Source: Clostridia bacterium (lineage in GTDB: Bacteria; Bacillota; Clostridia; Oscillospirales; CAG-272). From it: a stretch of 64,000 nucleotides of DNA. Below are positions 34,828 to 43,864 of the stretch, piece by piece (position 1 is the stretch's first letter; each line of letters opens with the position of its first letter). The notes under the pieces are model-generated. The model was not told where the DNA came from, did not search any database, and worked only from the letters and a program-made list of their open reading frames with translations. The DNA is taken from the NCBI GenBank assembly GCA_017411805.1, contig JAFQPI010000016.1, positions 1 to 64,000 on the forward strand. Reading direction: 5' to 3'. Made by a program: the position numbers and the translations under genes.

Positions 34828-36123
34828 ATGCTTTACTCACAAATGTCACAGCAGGAGCTTGAGGCACTTGGCACAAGCTACCTATCCAAATATAAGAAGA
34901 TCTGCGCTGAGGGTCATCATCTCGATCTCTCGCGCGGTAAGCCCGGACGCGCACAGCTCAATATGATGCAGGGAATGCTCTACTGTATCCATTCGAGCGC
35001 GGATTGCCGTTCTGCGGACGGCTTTGACTACCGTAACTACGGTCTTCTCGACGGTGTACCCGAGGCAAAGAAGCTCTTTGCTGAGCTGCTCGGTATCCCC
35101 GAGTCGCATATCATCGTTGCGGGTAACTCGTCGCTCAATATCATGTACGACACCATGGTCCGCTGTATGCTTTACGGTGTTGCCGGCGTCAAGAAGCCCT
35201 GGGCAAAGCAGGATAAGATCAAGTTCCTCTGCCCCTCGCCCGGATATGACAGGCATTTTGCGATCTGTCAGTCGCTCGGCATCGAGATGATCCCCGTACC
35301 GCTCCACGAGGACGGCCCCGATATGGATATGGTCGAGAAGCTTGTCTCGGAGGACGATACGATCAAGGGCATCTGGTGCTGTCCGAAATACTCGAATCCC
35401 GACGGCGTTACCTATTCGGATGACGTAGTCCGCCGCTTTGCAAATCTCAATCCCGCCGCTCCCGATTTCAGAATTTTCTGGGACAACGCTTACGCGGTCC
35501 ACGATCTTTACGATAAGGGCGACGTGCTTCTCGATATCTTCGAGGAGTGCCGCAAGACGGGCAACGAGGATATGGTATTTTACTTTGCATCGACCTCGAA
35601 GATCACGTTCCCCGGTTCGGGCGTTGCGATTTTTGCGGCTTCGGAGCACAATCTTGAGTTCATCAAGCCGATTATGAACGTTCAGACGATCGGCTTTGAT
35701 AAAATCAACCAGATCCGTCACGTGCGTTATTTCGACGGTAATGCGGACAATATCCGCAGCCATATGCACGATCTCGCGGAGATCATCCGTCCGAAGTTCA
35801 AGATTGTTCTGTCCGCACTTGACAGAGACCTCAGCGGAACGGGTATCGCGCATTGGACCAATCCCAAGGGTGGCTATTTCATCAGCCTCTATCTTGAGAA
35901 CGGCACCGCGAAGAGAACCTACGACCTCTGCCTCGGCGCGGGCGTGCATCTCACCACCGCGGGCGCGACATATCCTTACGGAATCGACCCCAACGACTCG
36001 AACATCCGCATAGCTCCCACATATCCCTCGAACGACGACCTCGAGATCACAATGGATATCCTTACCCTTTGCGCAAGGATCGCTGCGATCGAGAAGTTTA
36101 TCGGACGTAAGCTTTGCGATTAA
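34828..36123 (+). CDS. Aspartate aminotransferase, class I (subgroup Ic type)
   Basis: The 431 residues match the AspAT subgroup first described in corynebacteria: an early [10 protein letters not shown], the NYGLLDG loop, [10 protein letters not shown], the PLP contacts in [10 protein letters not shown] and the Schiff-base Lys in [14 protein letters not shown] (about 255). The Arg of RIAPTYPSN near 395 holds the substrate carboxylate. It interconverts aspartate and 2-oxoglutarate with oxaloacetate and glutamate. AAAGGAAG precedes the ATG. A strong terminator follows. Confidence 0.9.
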   Translation: MLYSQMSQQELEALGTSYLSKYKKICAEGHHLDLSRGKPGRAQLNMMQGMLYCIHSSADCRSADGFDYRNYGLLDGVPEAKKLFAELLGIPESHIIVAGNSSLNIMYDTMVRCMLYGVAGVKKPWAKQDKIKFLCPSPGYDRHFAICQSLGIEMIPVPLHEDGPDMDMVEKLVSEDDTIKGIWCCPKYSNPDGVTYSDDVVRRFANLNPAAPDFRIFWDNAYAVHDLYDKGDVLLDIFEECRKTGNEDMVFYFASTSKITFPGSGVAIFAASEHNLEFIKPIMNVQTIGFDKINQIRHVRYFDGNADNIRSHMHDLAEIIRPKFKIVLSALDRDLSGTGIAHWTNPKGGYFISLYLENGTAKRTYDLCLGAGVHLTTAGATYPYGIDPNDSNIRIAPTYPSNDDLEITMDILTLCARIAAIEKFIGRKLCD

Positions 36124-36129
36124 ATATCA

Positions 36130-36154
36130 AAAAGACCGCTGAGGCGGTCTTTTT
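36130..36154 (+). terminator. Terminator of the asnS/aminotransferase unit
   Basis: AAAAAGACCGC pairs with GCGGTCTTTTT around TGAG. Confidence 0.9.
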
Positions 36155-36242
36155 GAGTGCAGAGTTAAGAGAGCAGAGTGCAGAGTTAAGGGATATTTCC
36201 GTCGCTTCGCTCGGAAATTAATTAATAAAAATATAAAATCGG

Positions 36243-36271
36243 TTGACAAAACGCATTTGTTGTGTTATAAT
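36243..36271 (+). promoter_or_regulatory. Antitoxin promoter, TA module 2
   Basis: TTGACA (36243-36248), 17 bases, TATAAT (36266-36271): perfect consensus. Confidence 0.8.
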
Positions 36272-36277
36272 AATAAC

Positions 36278-36364
36278 GGAGAGCACCGATGACGGTTGCT
36301 TCCTTAGTGATTATTAAGTAATAACCGCCTAAGTTTCGAAGCGCAGGCGGTTATTTCTTTTTAT
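36278..36364 (+). ncRNA. Antisense RNA antitoxin, module 2
   Basis: It begins near the same ACGGAGAGCACCGATGACGG sequence as module 1 and ends at the hairpin AACCGCCT/AGGCGGTT (36321-36353) with TTATTTCTTTTTATT. It overlaps the 3' end of the convergent toxin mRNA. Ends are estimated. Confidence 0.7.
36321..36353. terminator. Shared terminator, TA module 2
   Basis: The stem AACCGCCT/AGGCGGTT is identical to that of module 1 with a different loop, and contains the toxin stop codon. Confidence 0.8.
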
Positions 36365-36443
36365 TGTAAAGATCGTTGAGGTAGGATAAAACCAAGAAGA
36401 TAAAGGTTAAAATCCCCAATACTTCCATAAGCGTAAATACCAT
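36351..36443 (-). CDS. Holin-like type I toxin peptide, module 2 (30 aa)
   Basis: Read on the minus strand the peptide begins MVFTLMEVLGILTFIFLVLS and ends NDLYNKKK: one membrane helix and a basic end, as in module 1 although the sequence is quite diverged. GGGGAGGTGATG is the ribosome site, again opposite CCTTCCC in a hairpin. The 33 bases around GGAGAACACC in its leader are the same as in module 1. The module is inverted relative to module 1, 6 kb away. Family and layout support a membrane toxin under antisense control. Confidence 0.8.
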   Translation of the reverse strand: MVFTLMEVLGILTFIFLVLSYLNDLYNKKK

Positions 36444-36557
36444 TCAACATCACCTCCCCTCATCGGGAAGGCAAAAAAGAAATAATATGCATTCCCGTGA
36501 TAGGGAAGCAACCGCCACCGTTTTGGTGTTCTCCGAGTATCTGAAGATACTGCAATT

Positions 36558-36586
36558 ATTATAGCATATTACCGTAAAAAAGTCAA
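36558..36586 (-). promoter_or_regulatory. Toxin mRNA promoter, module 2
   Basis: TTGACT (36586-36581), 17 bases, TATAAT (36563-36558) on the minus strand, followed by the 5' hairpin AGTATC/GATACT. Confidence 0.75.
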
Positions 36587-36678
36587 GACAAATGGTGTCT
36601 GGTGCGAAAATTCTCGCTTTATGTCGTGGATTTTGATGGCAAAAAGCTGTATAATCAGCTCAAAAGGAGGAATTCATA

Positions 36679-37209
36679 ATGAATCAGCAAAAGATCGGAA
36701 AGCTACTGCGTGAGCTTCGCAAAGAAAAAGGAATGACACAGGAACAGCTCGCGGAGCATTTTCTTGTATCATCAAGAACGGTTTCCCGATGGGAAACGGG
36801 CAGCAATATGCCTGATTTAGCTCTTTTGATCGAACTTGCGGATTTTTATGATGTTGACATCCGCGAAATAATTGATGGAGAGAGGAGAACCGTAAAGATG
36901 GACAACGAAACCAAAGAAACCCTTAAAAAGGCTGCGGAATACGCTGAGGAGGAGAGCAAACAAAGGAAAGAGAAAATAAAACATTTCTTTGTCCTTTCCA
37001 CGCTTGTGATGGGACTCTGCTTCTTACTGTTCAGAGAGGAAAGCCCCGGTTTGCTTAACGGAATTGTGCCGCCAAAGATTTGTGAAATAATTATGGTATT
37101 CTTTTCCGGGATTAACTATGCTGCATTTGTTTTGTATGTATTGCAGTACCTTGGAGTACTTGAAAAGATTTATAAATGGAAAAACTCAAAAATGAGAAAA
37201 GTAAAATGA
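36679..37209 (+). CDS. XRE-family regulator with C-terminal membrane segments
   Basis: Residues 1-62 are a helix-turn-helix of the Cro/CI type (MTQEQLAEHFLVSSRTVSRWE), followed by IREIIDGER. A charged helical linker (about 65-95) leads to two hydrophobic segments (about 97-113 and 130-152) and a basic end. AAAGGAGG precedes the ATG. Membrane-bound XRE proteins of this layout are common in Firmicutes and often tune their own gene or a neighbouring transporter. No operator is evident here. The 176 residues look intact; target unknown. Confidence 0.85.
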   Translation: MNQQKIGKLLRELRKEKGMTQEQLAEHFLVSSRTVSRWETGSNMPDLALLIELADFYDVDIREIIDGERRTVKMDNETKETLKKAAEYAEEESKQRKEKIKHFFVLSTLVMGLCFLLFREESPGLLNGIVPPKICEIIMVFFSGINYAAFVLYVLQYLGVLEKIYKWKNSKMRKVK

Positions 37210-37216
37210 GAATATC

Positions 37217-37243
37217 GCCCGACGGAGTGATTCGTCGGGCGGT
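37217..37243 (+). terminator. Hairpin after the XRE gene
   Basis: CGCCCGACG pairs with CGTCGGGCG around an 8-9 base loop. It lacks a clean T-run. Confidence 0.55.
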
Positions 37244-37252
37244 ATATTTATA

Positions 37253-37281
37253 TTGACTAAAACCGAAAAAAATGATATAAT
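37253..37281 (+). promoter_or_regulatory. Promoter of the 37317 radical SAM gene
   Basis: TTGACT (37253-37258), 17 bases, TATAAT (37276-37281). Transcription would start near 37288, which argues against the earliest in-frame ATG at 37284. Confidence 0.7.
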
Positions 37282-37316
37282 AATTGTATATTATGTTTTC
37301 TGCAAAGATGGTCAAG

Positions 37317-38270
37317 ATGAAAAAAACACAAAGAAATTCAAATCCATATCCTCACAGCGACTCGAACAAGCGGTATCAGACTTATGAGTACTATATGCGG
37401 CATAAGTTTGGCGGCAGAGTGGCGAAGATTCCGCTTGACGCGGGGCTTTCCTGTCCGAATATCGACGCGGGCGCGGGGTGCATTTATTGCTCGGGGCGCG
37501 GAAGCGGCGACAGTATTCCGATGGGGCTCTCTCTGCGCGAACAATACGACGAGGGAAGGGCAAAGCTTTCGTCGAAATGGTCAACGGAGAAGTGCATAGC
37601 CTATTTGCAGGCGCACACGAACACCTACGCGCCCGTCGAAGTGCTCCGCAAGATCTATGAAGAGATCCTCACCTTCCCGAACCTTTGCGGCATAAGCATC
37701 GCCACGCGCGCGGATTGCCTCGACGAGGACGTCTGTATGCTTCTTCGTGAAGTATCGGAAAGAATACCGCTGACGGTGGAGCTCGGACTTCAAAGCTCGT
37801 CGGATAAGACCGCGAAGCGCATCTGCCGAGGTCATACGATGGCGGATTTTGAGGATGGATACGCTCGACTGCGCCGTCTCGTCCCGAAAGCTGAGGTCTG
37901 CGTTCACATCATCTTCGGTCTGCCCGAGGAGATCGACGAGGATATGATGAATACCGTCAAAAAGGTTGCCCAGCTTTCGCCCGAGCAGGTCAAGATCCAC
38001 CTGCTTCACGTTATTAAAGATACTCCGCTCGGTGATGAATATCTGCGAGGAGAATATATTCCGCTCGAGAGGGAAAGATATATCTCGCTCGTCGTTGAGT
38101 CTTTGAAGCTTTTGCCGCCCGAGACGGTAATATGCAGGCTGACGGGTGACGGCATTGCCGACGACCTTCTCGCGCCCGAATACAGTAAGCGCAAGATCGC
38201 GATCCTCAACGACATCGACAAGCTGATGTTCTCATCGGGGGCAACTCAAGGGTGCCTTTACAAAAAATAA
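37317..38270 (+). CDS. Radical SAM protein, TIGR01212/YhcC family
   Basis: The Fe-S cysteines are in LSCPNIDAGAGCIYCSG, and GGRVAKIPLDAG upstream, IATRADCLDE and HIIFGLPEE are typical of this family. About 317 residues. In-frame ATGs at 37284, 37293, 37308 and 37317 are possible; the promoter excludes the first, and 37317 (MKKTQRNS) is preferred weakly because AAAGATGG lies upstream. The family binds SAM and a 4Fe-4S cluster, but its reaction is not established. It is an independent gene between the XRE regulator and the phosphate genes. Confidence 0.85.
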   Translation: MKKTQRNSNPYPHSDSNKRYQTYEYYMRHKFGGRVAKIPLDAGLSCPNIDAGAGCIYCSGRGSGDSIPMGLSLREQYDEGRAKLSSKWSTEKCIAYLQAHTNTYAPVEVLRKIYEEILTFPNLCGISIATRADCLDEDVCMLLREVSERIPLTVELGLQSSSDKTAKRICRGHTMADFEDGYARLRRLVPKAEVCVHIIFGLPEEIDEDMMNTVKKVAQLSPEQVKIHLLHVIKDTPLGDEYLRGEYIPLERERYISLVVESLKLLPPETVICRLTGDGIADDLLAPEYSKRKIAILNDIDKLMFSSGATQGCLYKK

Positions 38271-38303
38271 TAGACAATTATTCTTGAATTTTCCTTATTT
38301 GGG

Positions 38304-38332
38304 TTGACAAAGCGTCAAATTTGTTATACAAT
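38304..38332 (+). promoter_or_regulatory. Promoter and structured leader of the DUF47/Pit operon
   Basis: TTGACA (38304-38309), 17 bases and TACAAT (38327-38332). The leader holds two hairpins, ACGTCGG/CCGACGT (38358-38377) and CCCAAG/CTTGGG (38391-38410), before AAAGGAGG. Confidence 0.65.
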
Positions 38333-38436
38333 AATAGTGGAAAGTTATTTTCACAACACGTCGGCGTTCACCGACGTAAAACCGTATGTTCCCAAGGGGG
38401 TCTCTTGGGGGCAGACATCAAAAGGAGGAGCATAAA

Positions 38437-39093
38437 ATGCTTAACAAAAACAAGAACAATGACATCCACGGCCTGATCATGGATCAGCTCACGGACGTCG
38501 AAAACACCCTGGTAGCTCTTGAAGGATTTCTTGCTGCCGCAACCGCTGAGGGCGCAACCATCGAGCCTCTTCGCGCACTCTGCAAGACTGTACGCGAAAA
38601 GGAGCACATCGCGGACGTATCTCTCCGCACCATGATCGAAGGACTTGACGGTCCCTTCCTTCCCTCCACCCGTTCCGACCTTATCTCGATAGCTACAAGC
38701 TGTGACAAGATCGCCAACAAGTGCGAGGACGTCGCTAAGCTTATGGTTTACCAGAGATTCTTCTTCCCCGCAGATTGCAACGCATCCATCCTTGAAATCG
38801 TTGACATCACCAAGAAACAGTTCGAGCTTCTTAAGAACGCTGTAAGCCAGCTCTTCGGCAAGTTCAATACTCTTCTCAAGAACCACGCGATCCTTGACGA
38901 TATCCGCGGACTTGAGTCGCAGGTTGACGCCGTTGAGGAGACAGTTTACCAGCAGATCTTCGATATGGAAGGTCTTGCTCTTTCCCAGAAGCTTCAGGCT
39001 GTAAGCTTCCTCGACATCATCTGCGATATTTCCGATATTATCGAGAACGTCGCCGACCAGATTCAGATCATGCTGATCAACAGAATCGTCTGA
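38437..39093 (+). CDS. DUF47 (PhoU-like) phosphate-transport accessory protein
   Basis: ATG 38437 follows AAAGGAGGAG; the upstream frame extension is a leader artefact. The 218 residues are all-helical with regularly spaced E/D-rich helices (KTVREKEHIADVSLRTMIE, DDIRGLESQVDAVEE), as in TIGR00153 proteins related to PhoU. These proteins pair with low-affinity Pit transporters and are thought to control them. The pit gene begins 24 bases later, making a two-gene unit. Confidence 0.9.
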   Translation: MLNKNKNNDIHGLIMDQLTDVENTLVALEGFLAAATAEGATIEPLRALCKTVREKEHIADVSLRTMIEGLDGPFLPSTRSDLISIATSCDKIANKCEDVAKLMVYQRFFFPADCNASILEIVDITKKQFELLKNAVSQLFGKFNTLLKNHAILDDIRGLESQVDAVEETVYQQIFDMEGLALSQKLQAVSFLDIICDISDIIENVADQIQIMLINRIV

Positions 39094-39117
39094 TACGAGG
39101 GGTCAAAGTAAAGAAAA

Positions 39118-40260
39118 ATGATATATTTGTTGCTTTTTGCCGGCCTTTTCATGGGCTGGTCGCTCGGAACGAATGACGCTGCCAACGCTTTCGGTACGGC
39201 AGTGGCAACAAGAGTTGTAAAATACAGAACATCTATTATTATCATCGCAGCTATGGTCATCCTCGGCTCCATCCTTCAGGGCGCGGATGATATTGATAAG
39301 CTCTCCAGCATCTCGACCAACAACGAGGTTTCCGCCGACGTAAACGATATGGAAAGTATCGGCGTTGAGTTCGAAAAGGATGCCGACGGCAATTTCGTCA
39401 AGGATAAGGACGGCAATTACATTATTAAGTCGAAGGATAATATTGACGAAGCCGCGCTCAAGACTCTCCGCCTCAAGTCTGCTATCAAGGCTGCCATCAT
39501 TTTTGTTTGCGCGGCTCTGACAGTATTCGTAATGAGCTATCTCAAGTTCCCCGTATCGGCAAACCAGGCGGTTACGGGAGCTATCATCGGTTGGGGCCTT
39601 TTCCACGCGGATTATAAGAATCCCGACGTTCTCAGCACCAACATCAAGGAGATCGGTAAGTTCATGAGTACATGGCTTCTCAATCCCCTCGGAGCTGCTC
39701 TGATCGCGTTTGTTATCGTATTTGTTTTCAAAAAGTTCTTCGAGGCGAAGGTAGAGTCTCTTAAGGGCTATGATAAGGTTATCAAGATCGGTTATATCGT
39801 TGCGGGCGCGTACTCCGCGTACACTATCGGTATCAACTCTTCCGCGTCTGTAACCGCTTTCTACTATGATAGCTTCGGCGTTGGTGCGAATATTCTTACA
39901 AGCGCACGACTTACCGCTATCCTCGGCGGAGTTGCTATCGCTGTCGGTGTTCTTACCTACTCTAAGAAGGTTATGATGACCGTTGGAAGCTCGATCGCAA
40001 ATATCAGCCAGATCGACGGATTCCTCGTAATCCTTTCGAGCGCACTTGCAATTACCGTAATGAAGGTCCTTCTCGGTATCCCCGTATCGACCTCTCAGGC
40101 AGTTGTCGGCGCAGTTGTCGGCGCAGGTCTCGTTAAGGGCCCGAAAAACGTAAACTTCGGCGTTTTCAAGCGCATCGCTATCGCTTGGGTATCATCTCCC
40201 ACAGCCGCAGGTCTTATGACCTACATAGTCGCTCTCTGCACACAGAGCGTGCTCTCTTAA
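39118..40260 (+). CDS. pit: Inorganic phosphate transporter, PiT family
   Basis: The 380-residue polytopic protein has the two family repeats: GTNDAANAFGTAVATRVV at about 18-35 and VSTSQAVVGAVVGAGLVKG at about 322-340. A hydrophilic loop (about 60-120) with DADGNFVKDKDGNY lies between membrane helices. PiT proteins import phosphate with H+ or Na+, usually as a metal-phosphate complex. Translation follows the DUF47 regulator in the same transcript, and a terminator follows. Confidence 0.95.
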   Translation: MIYLLLFAGLFMGWSLGTNDAANAFGTAVATRVVKYRTSIIIIAAMVILGSILQGADDIDKLSSISTNNEVSADVNDMESIGVEFEKDADGNFVKDKDGNYIIKSKDNIDEAALKTLRLKSAIKAAIIFVCAALTVFVMSYLKFPVSANQAVTGAIIGWGLFHADYKNPDVLSTNIKEIGKFMSTWLLNPLGAALIAFVIVFVFKKFFEAKVESLKGYDKVIKIGYIVAGAYSAYTIGINSSASVTAFYYDSFGVGANILTSARLTAILGGVAIAVGVLTYSKKVMMTVGSSIANISQIDGFLVILSSALAITVMKVLLGIPVSTSQAVVGAVVGAGLVKGPKNVNFGVFKRIAIAWVSSPTAAGLMTYIVALCTQSVLS

Positions 40261-40290
40261 TTACAACTCTTTTGCTTTATTTGTTTGATG

Positions 40291-40330
40291 AAAAAAGGAC
40301 TGCCCCGAAAAGGGCGGTCCTGCTTTTTTT
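40291..40330 (+). terminator. Terminator of the DUF47/Pit operon
   Basis: AAAAAAGGACTGCCC pairs with GGGCGGTCCT around GAAAA, followed by GCTTTTTTT. Confidence 0.85.
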
Positions 40331-40331
40331 G

Positions 40332-40499
40332 AATGCAAAATGCAGAATGCAAAATGCAAAATAAACAGATAATTCTGCTTAAGATCCCTTGATATAGAAA
40401 GGACTGAAACCCGAAAGGTATCAGTCCTTAAATTATTCAGAATGCAAAATGATATATAAAAGAAATTTTGCATTTTGCATTTTGAATTTTGAATTTACT
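40332..40499. repeat. MITE-like intergenic element, copy B
   Basis: Homologue of 13272-13437: AATGCAAAATGCAGAATGC-type repeats at the left, a central AAAGGACTGA/TCAGTCCTT stem (about 40399-40429), ATTCAGAA after it, and inverted TTGCATTTTGCATTTTG at the right. It overlaps the last bases of the minus-strand isomerase gene. The element can be misread as a short ORF on its minus strand. Confidence 0.75.
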
Positions 40500-41424
40500 T
40501 GTTTTCAATAAGATCTACCCAATAGTGTCCGATGTCCGAGATGAGCTTCAGCGCGGAGGTATGCGCGGGCTGAGGATATGCGGAGAAGATACGGAAGGTC
40601 TCGAAGGCGAGAGTGCCCTCAAAGCCGATCTCCTTGACGCCCTCAACGAAGCGCTCCCAATTGCAGACGTGGGTCTTGCCGTTGGTGAGGTAAGAATAGG
40701 GGATCATATGGAGGTCATCCATAGCGTTGTTATCGTGAATGTGGAAGATGGTCATTCTCTTGCCCATGATCTTGAGGTACTGCTTGATGTCAAGGTGGCA
40801 GAGGTTTGCGTGGCCGACGTCAAGGCAGAAGCCGAAGTAATCGCCGCCTGCTTCCTCGTTGAGGATATCGATCATTCTTGCCGCGTCGTAGGGATTCGAG
40901 AGCCTGCCCTCGACGAAGCGCGAGCCGTGACGTCCGAAAATGTTCTCAAGGCAGATCTTAACGCCCTTGTACTTCTTGATATAGGGGATGAGTCCACGGT
41001 AGAAATTGAGATTGGTTTCCCATTCAACGTCGCGGTCTGTGCGTGCGGAGGGATGAACGACGACTGCGGGGCAGTTTATGTATTCGCAAACCGCGAAGCA
41101 CTTGTCAAGAGCCATAACGATATGAGCGTTGAGCTCATCCTGATCCTTGTACCAGCACGGGAAGGGAGCGTGCATTTGCGAGATCTCAACGCCTGTCTGC
41201 TCGCTTGCGTCCTTGAGGGGCTTGATCCATTCGATGATCTCCTCGATGGGCTTGTCAAAGAGAGTGGGTGTGATGACGCCCGATTTTGCCATGGGATCCG
41301 GTCTCATATAGATATCGATATTGTAGTCAACGGCTTCAAAGCCGCAGGACTTGATATATTCAAATGAAGCGAGGGCGTTGTCGTGATCGTACCAACCGCC
41401 TGTCTGTACACCAACTTTAAGCAT
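40495..41424 (-). CDS. Sugar phosphate isomerase/epimerase-type TIM barrel
   Basis: The 309 residues have the AP-endonuclease-2 fold motifs: an early VGVQTGG, HAPFP, VVHPSA, CLENIFGRHG (metal Glu), CLDVGHANL (metal Asp/His), IFHIHDNN and a final Glu in LAFETF. Such enzymes isomerise or epimerise sugars using a divalent metal. GGAGG precedes the start. It lies 20 bases behind the minus-strand phosphodiesterase gene in the same transcript, so the two may act on the same metabolite. Substrate unknown. Confidence 0.88.
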   Translation of the reverse strand: MLKVGVQTGGWYDHDNALASFEYIKSCGFEAVDYNIDIYMRPDPMAKSGVITPTLFDKPIEEIIEWIKPLKDASEQTGVEISQMHAPFPCWYKDQDELNAHIVMALDKCFAVCEYINCPAVVVHPSARTDRDVEWETNLNFYRGLIPYIKKYKGVKICLENIFGRHGSRFVEGRLSNPYDAARMIDILNEEAGGDYFGFCLDVGHANLCHLDIKQYLKIMGKRMTIFHIHDNNAMDDLHMIPYSYLTNGKTHVCNWERFVEGVKEIGFEGTLAFETFRIFSAYPQPAHTSALKLISDIGHYWVDLIENK

Positions 41425-41444
41425 TTTTTATTCCTCCAAAGTTA

Positions 41445-42746
41445 TTATTTGAGCATCTCGGTGATAGGTGTGCCGTCTACGCCGGGCATTTCTACACCGA
41501 GTATCTTCGCGTACGTGGGAGCCTCGTCGACTGTGGGTCTGCGCTCAATGATGACGCCTTCTTTGATGTCCTTGCCGAAGCCGAAGAAGATGGGCTGGGG
41601 TCCCTTATCGGGATTGTGACCGTGGGTGGCTCTGCCGTAACGGTAATCGGAGAGGTCAAGCTGCTTGACCATAGGACGCTTCCAATCCTCCGCGAAGGAG
41701 GTGTAGCCGTCCGACTCGATAACGAATGAGAATTCGCCCGAGAGGTGTTCCTTCTCGTTTATCTCTTCGGTCGTGTAGACCTCGCTGATGCCGTAGATGC
41801 CCTCGTCGCGCATCCACTTGAGGAGATCGTATGTCTTCTGCCAGGTCTCACGATCGGTGGGATCTGCAAGTCTGATCTGCGCGGAAAGACCCGTGGAATG
41901 GCAGTAAGCCTTCCAGGATTTGAGCGAGCCGTCATCGTTTGTCTCGATAAGTCCGTGATCTGCGAAGACTACGTTCGGCTTGAGGTTGCGGACGATCTCG
42001 AGCTGACCGTGATCCGAGATGAGGAAGAAATTGGTCTCCTCGAAGGTGCCCGCCTTCTTGGTTGCCTCGATGATCTCGAAGAACCAACGCTCGGTGTCGT
42101 TTACACCCTTCGTAACCTTCTCGGTGAAGAGACCCGTGCCGTGACGGTAGCTGTCAACGTCACCCGTGTGGAGGAGAAGGAGGTGGGGCTTGTATTTCTC
42201 GATCATATCGCAGGTGACGCGGACGAGGAGCTCGTCGGTGTCGGGATGCGTTCTGATCTTGACCTTTTCGATATGGGGAGCGATGCACTCGCGGTAGAGC
42301 TCGGGCGTTGTTCCCGCGCGGAGGAATGCCTCCTCCTTGGTGTCCTCGGGCGACTGAGGCCAGTACTCGGGGAAGTTGTAATCTATATATTCGTGACCTG
42401 CCGTTACCGGCCAAAAGACGCAAGCTGTGGTGAGTCCCGCTTTTTTTGCCGCCGTGAAGATATCGGGGCACTTGATGTTGTCGGCAAACCATGTCCAGGG
42501 TACGTTCTTCGTTACGCCGGGCATGAAGATATTGTTGTTTGTAACGCCGTGCTTGTTCGGATAGCATCCTGTGGACATCGAGGTGTGGCAGGGGTAGGTA
42601 ACCGAAGGGTAGATCGTGCGTGTGCGCTTAACCATCGAGCCCTTTTCGAAGAGCTCCGCGAAGCGAGGACTGGTCTTGAGAAGATACTTGACGTCCTCAT
42701 AGACCATAGCGTCGCAGGAAAAGACGATTACTCTGCTTTGTGACAT
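41445..42746 (-). CDS. Type I phosphodiesterase/nucleotide pyrophosphatase-like enzyme
   Basis: An alkaline-phosphatase-superfamily protein of 433 residues without a signal peptide. VIVFSCDAM holds the first metal Asp, YPSVTYPCHTSMSTG carries the likely Thr nucleophile, and ISDHGQLEI and THGHNPDKG give the second set of metal ligands. Relatives cleave phosphodiesters or pyrophosphates such as nucleotide sugars. GGAGG precedes the ATG and a perfect promoter lies behind. It forms an operon with the downstream isomerase. Confidence 0.88.
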   Translation of the reverse strand: MSQSRVIVFSCDAMVYEDVKYLLKTSPRFAELFEKGSMVKRTRTIYPSVTYPCHTSMSTGCYPNKHGVTNNNIFMPGVTKNVPWTWFADNIKCPDIFTAAKKAGLTTACVFWPVTAGHEYIDYNFPEYWPQSPEDTKEEAFLRAGTTPELYRECIAPHIEKVKIRTHPDTDELLVRVTCDMIEKYKPHLLLLHTGDVDSYRHGTGLFTEKVTKGVNDTERWFFEIIEATKKAGTFEETNFFLISDHGQLEIVRNLKPNVVFADHGLIETNDDGSLKSWKAYCHSTGLSAQIRLADPTDRETWQKTYDLLKWMRDEGIYGISEVYTTEEINEKEHLSGEFSFVIESDGYTSFAEDWKRPMVKQLDLSDYRYGRATHGHNPDKGPQPIFFGFGKDIKEGVIIERRPTVDEAPTYAKILGVEMPGVDGTPITEMLK

Positions 42747-42789
42747 AAAAATTACCTCCGTTTTTCGGAAAAATTAATAATACCTTGTA

Positions 42790-42818
42790 ATTATAATATA
42801 TATTTACTCTTTTGTCAA
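42790..42818 (-). promoter_or_regulatory. Promoter of the phosphodiesterase/isomerase operon
   Basis: TTGACA (42818-42813), 17 bases, TATAAT (42795-42790) on the minus strand. The -35 box overlaps the stop codon of the upstream radical SAM gene. Confidence 0.8.
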
Positions 42819-43720
42819 GTCAAATCGAGAGAAAAGGTGTCCGAAAAATCGGGCGTGTAGCTTGCCGACGCCGACGAGGGCGATTGCATATAACCGTCGA
42901 AACCGAGTCGCAAAGCTTCTTTGAGCACAGACTCGTATTCAAACGTCGTCAGTCTTCGGCGGAGATTTTTGTCGTCACCCGCGTAAAAATCGGGCGTGTA
43001 TTGGCTCATCAGGCTGAGCTTGATATCCTCGACCGATATTATCTCCGCGATACGGCGCAGGCACGCGATAGAATCGTTTCTGCATCCGGGAAGAACGAGA
43101 TGGCGGACTATGATGCCCTTTTGCATCATGCCGTTTTTGTCAAATTTTGCCGCACCGAGCATATCATACATAAAGAGGAGAGCTTCCTCGGCACGCTCGC
43201 GGTAGTCGGCGGCGTGCGAGTATTTGGCGGCAAGCTCGGGGGAATAATACTTGAAATCGGGGAGATAGATATCTACGAGTCCGCGCAGCATTTTTAGACT
43301 TTCTACGCTTTCGTAGCCTCCGCTGTTCCATACGACGGGGACTCCGAGCCTGTCCTTGACCATGGCAAGTGCCGCCGCGACTGTGGGCGTGAAATGCGTC
43401 GGCGTGACGAGATCGAGACATTCGACTCCGCTTTCGGCGACCGTCAGGAAAAGCTTTGCAAGCTCGTTTGTGTCAAATTCCTTGCCCGTGCTTTTTCGGC
43501 TGATCGCGGAATTCTGACAGAAAACGCATCCGAGATTGCAGCCCGAGAAGAATACCGTTCCCGCGCCTCTCTTGCCGCATATCGCGGGTTCCTCATACAT
43601 ATGACGGGAGACGCGAGATATCGTCGGTACGGCGCCGGATCGACAGGCTCCGAGAGACGTATTTCTGTCGATACCGCAGGCACGGGGGCATATATTGCAT
43701 TGATTATATAAATTTTTCAT
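42815..43720 (-). CDS. Radical SAM protein, PflX/COG1313 type
   Basis: ATG 43720 (MKNLYNQCNICPRACGI) is chosen because GAGGT lies 8 bases upstream; the earlier in-frame ATGs lack this. Residues 8-22 hold an extra Cys set (CNICPRAC, GAC), and the cluster motif is CNLGCVFCQN at about 58-67. The 301-residue protein resembles pyruvate-formate-lyase activating enzymes, but this subgroup (PflX) has no settled substrate. Divergent in context and probably monocistronic. Confidence 0.88.
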   Translation of the reverse strand: MKNLYNQCNICPRACGIDRNTSLGACRSGAVPTISRVSRHMYEEPAICGKRGAGTVFFSGCNLGCVFCQNSAISRKSTGKEFDTNELAKLFLTVAESGVECLDLVTPTHFTPTVAAALAMVKDRLGVPVVWNSGGYESVESLKMLRGLVDIYLPDFKYYSPELAAKYSHAADYRERAEEALLFMYDMLGAAKFDKNGMMQKGIIVRHLVLPGCRNDSIACLRRIAEIISVEDIKLSLMSQYTPDFYAGDDKNLRRRLTTFEYESVLKEALRLGFDGYMQSPSSASASYTPDFSDTFSLDLT

Positions 43721-43864
43721 ATTCATTACCTCGATAAATATTATACATCCTCGGAAAGAAAAAAGCAACGATTTACGTCATTTTTTTACCGTTTTACTTT
43801 ACTTTTATGTTTGATTGTGCTATAATAAATATATCAATTAATTATTGAAAGGAAAAAGAAAAAA

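Noticed and set aside
30337..36586. Composite transposon bounded by the two inverted TA modules
   Set aside because: The genes between them are ordinary (helicase, asnS, aminotransferase), there is no transposase, and no target duplication is visible outside both modules.
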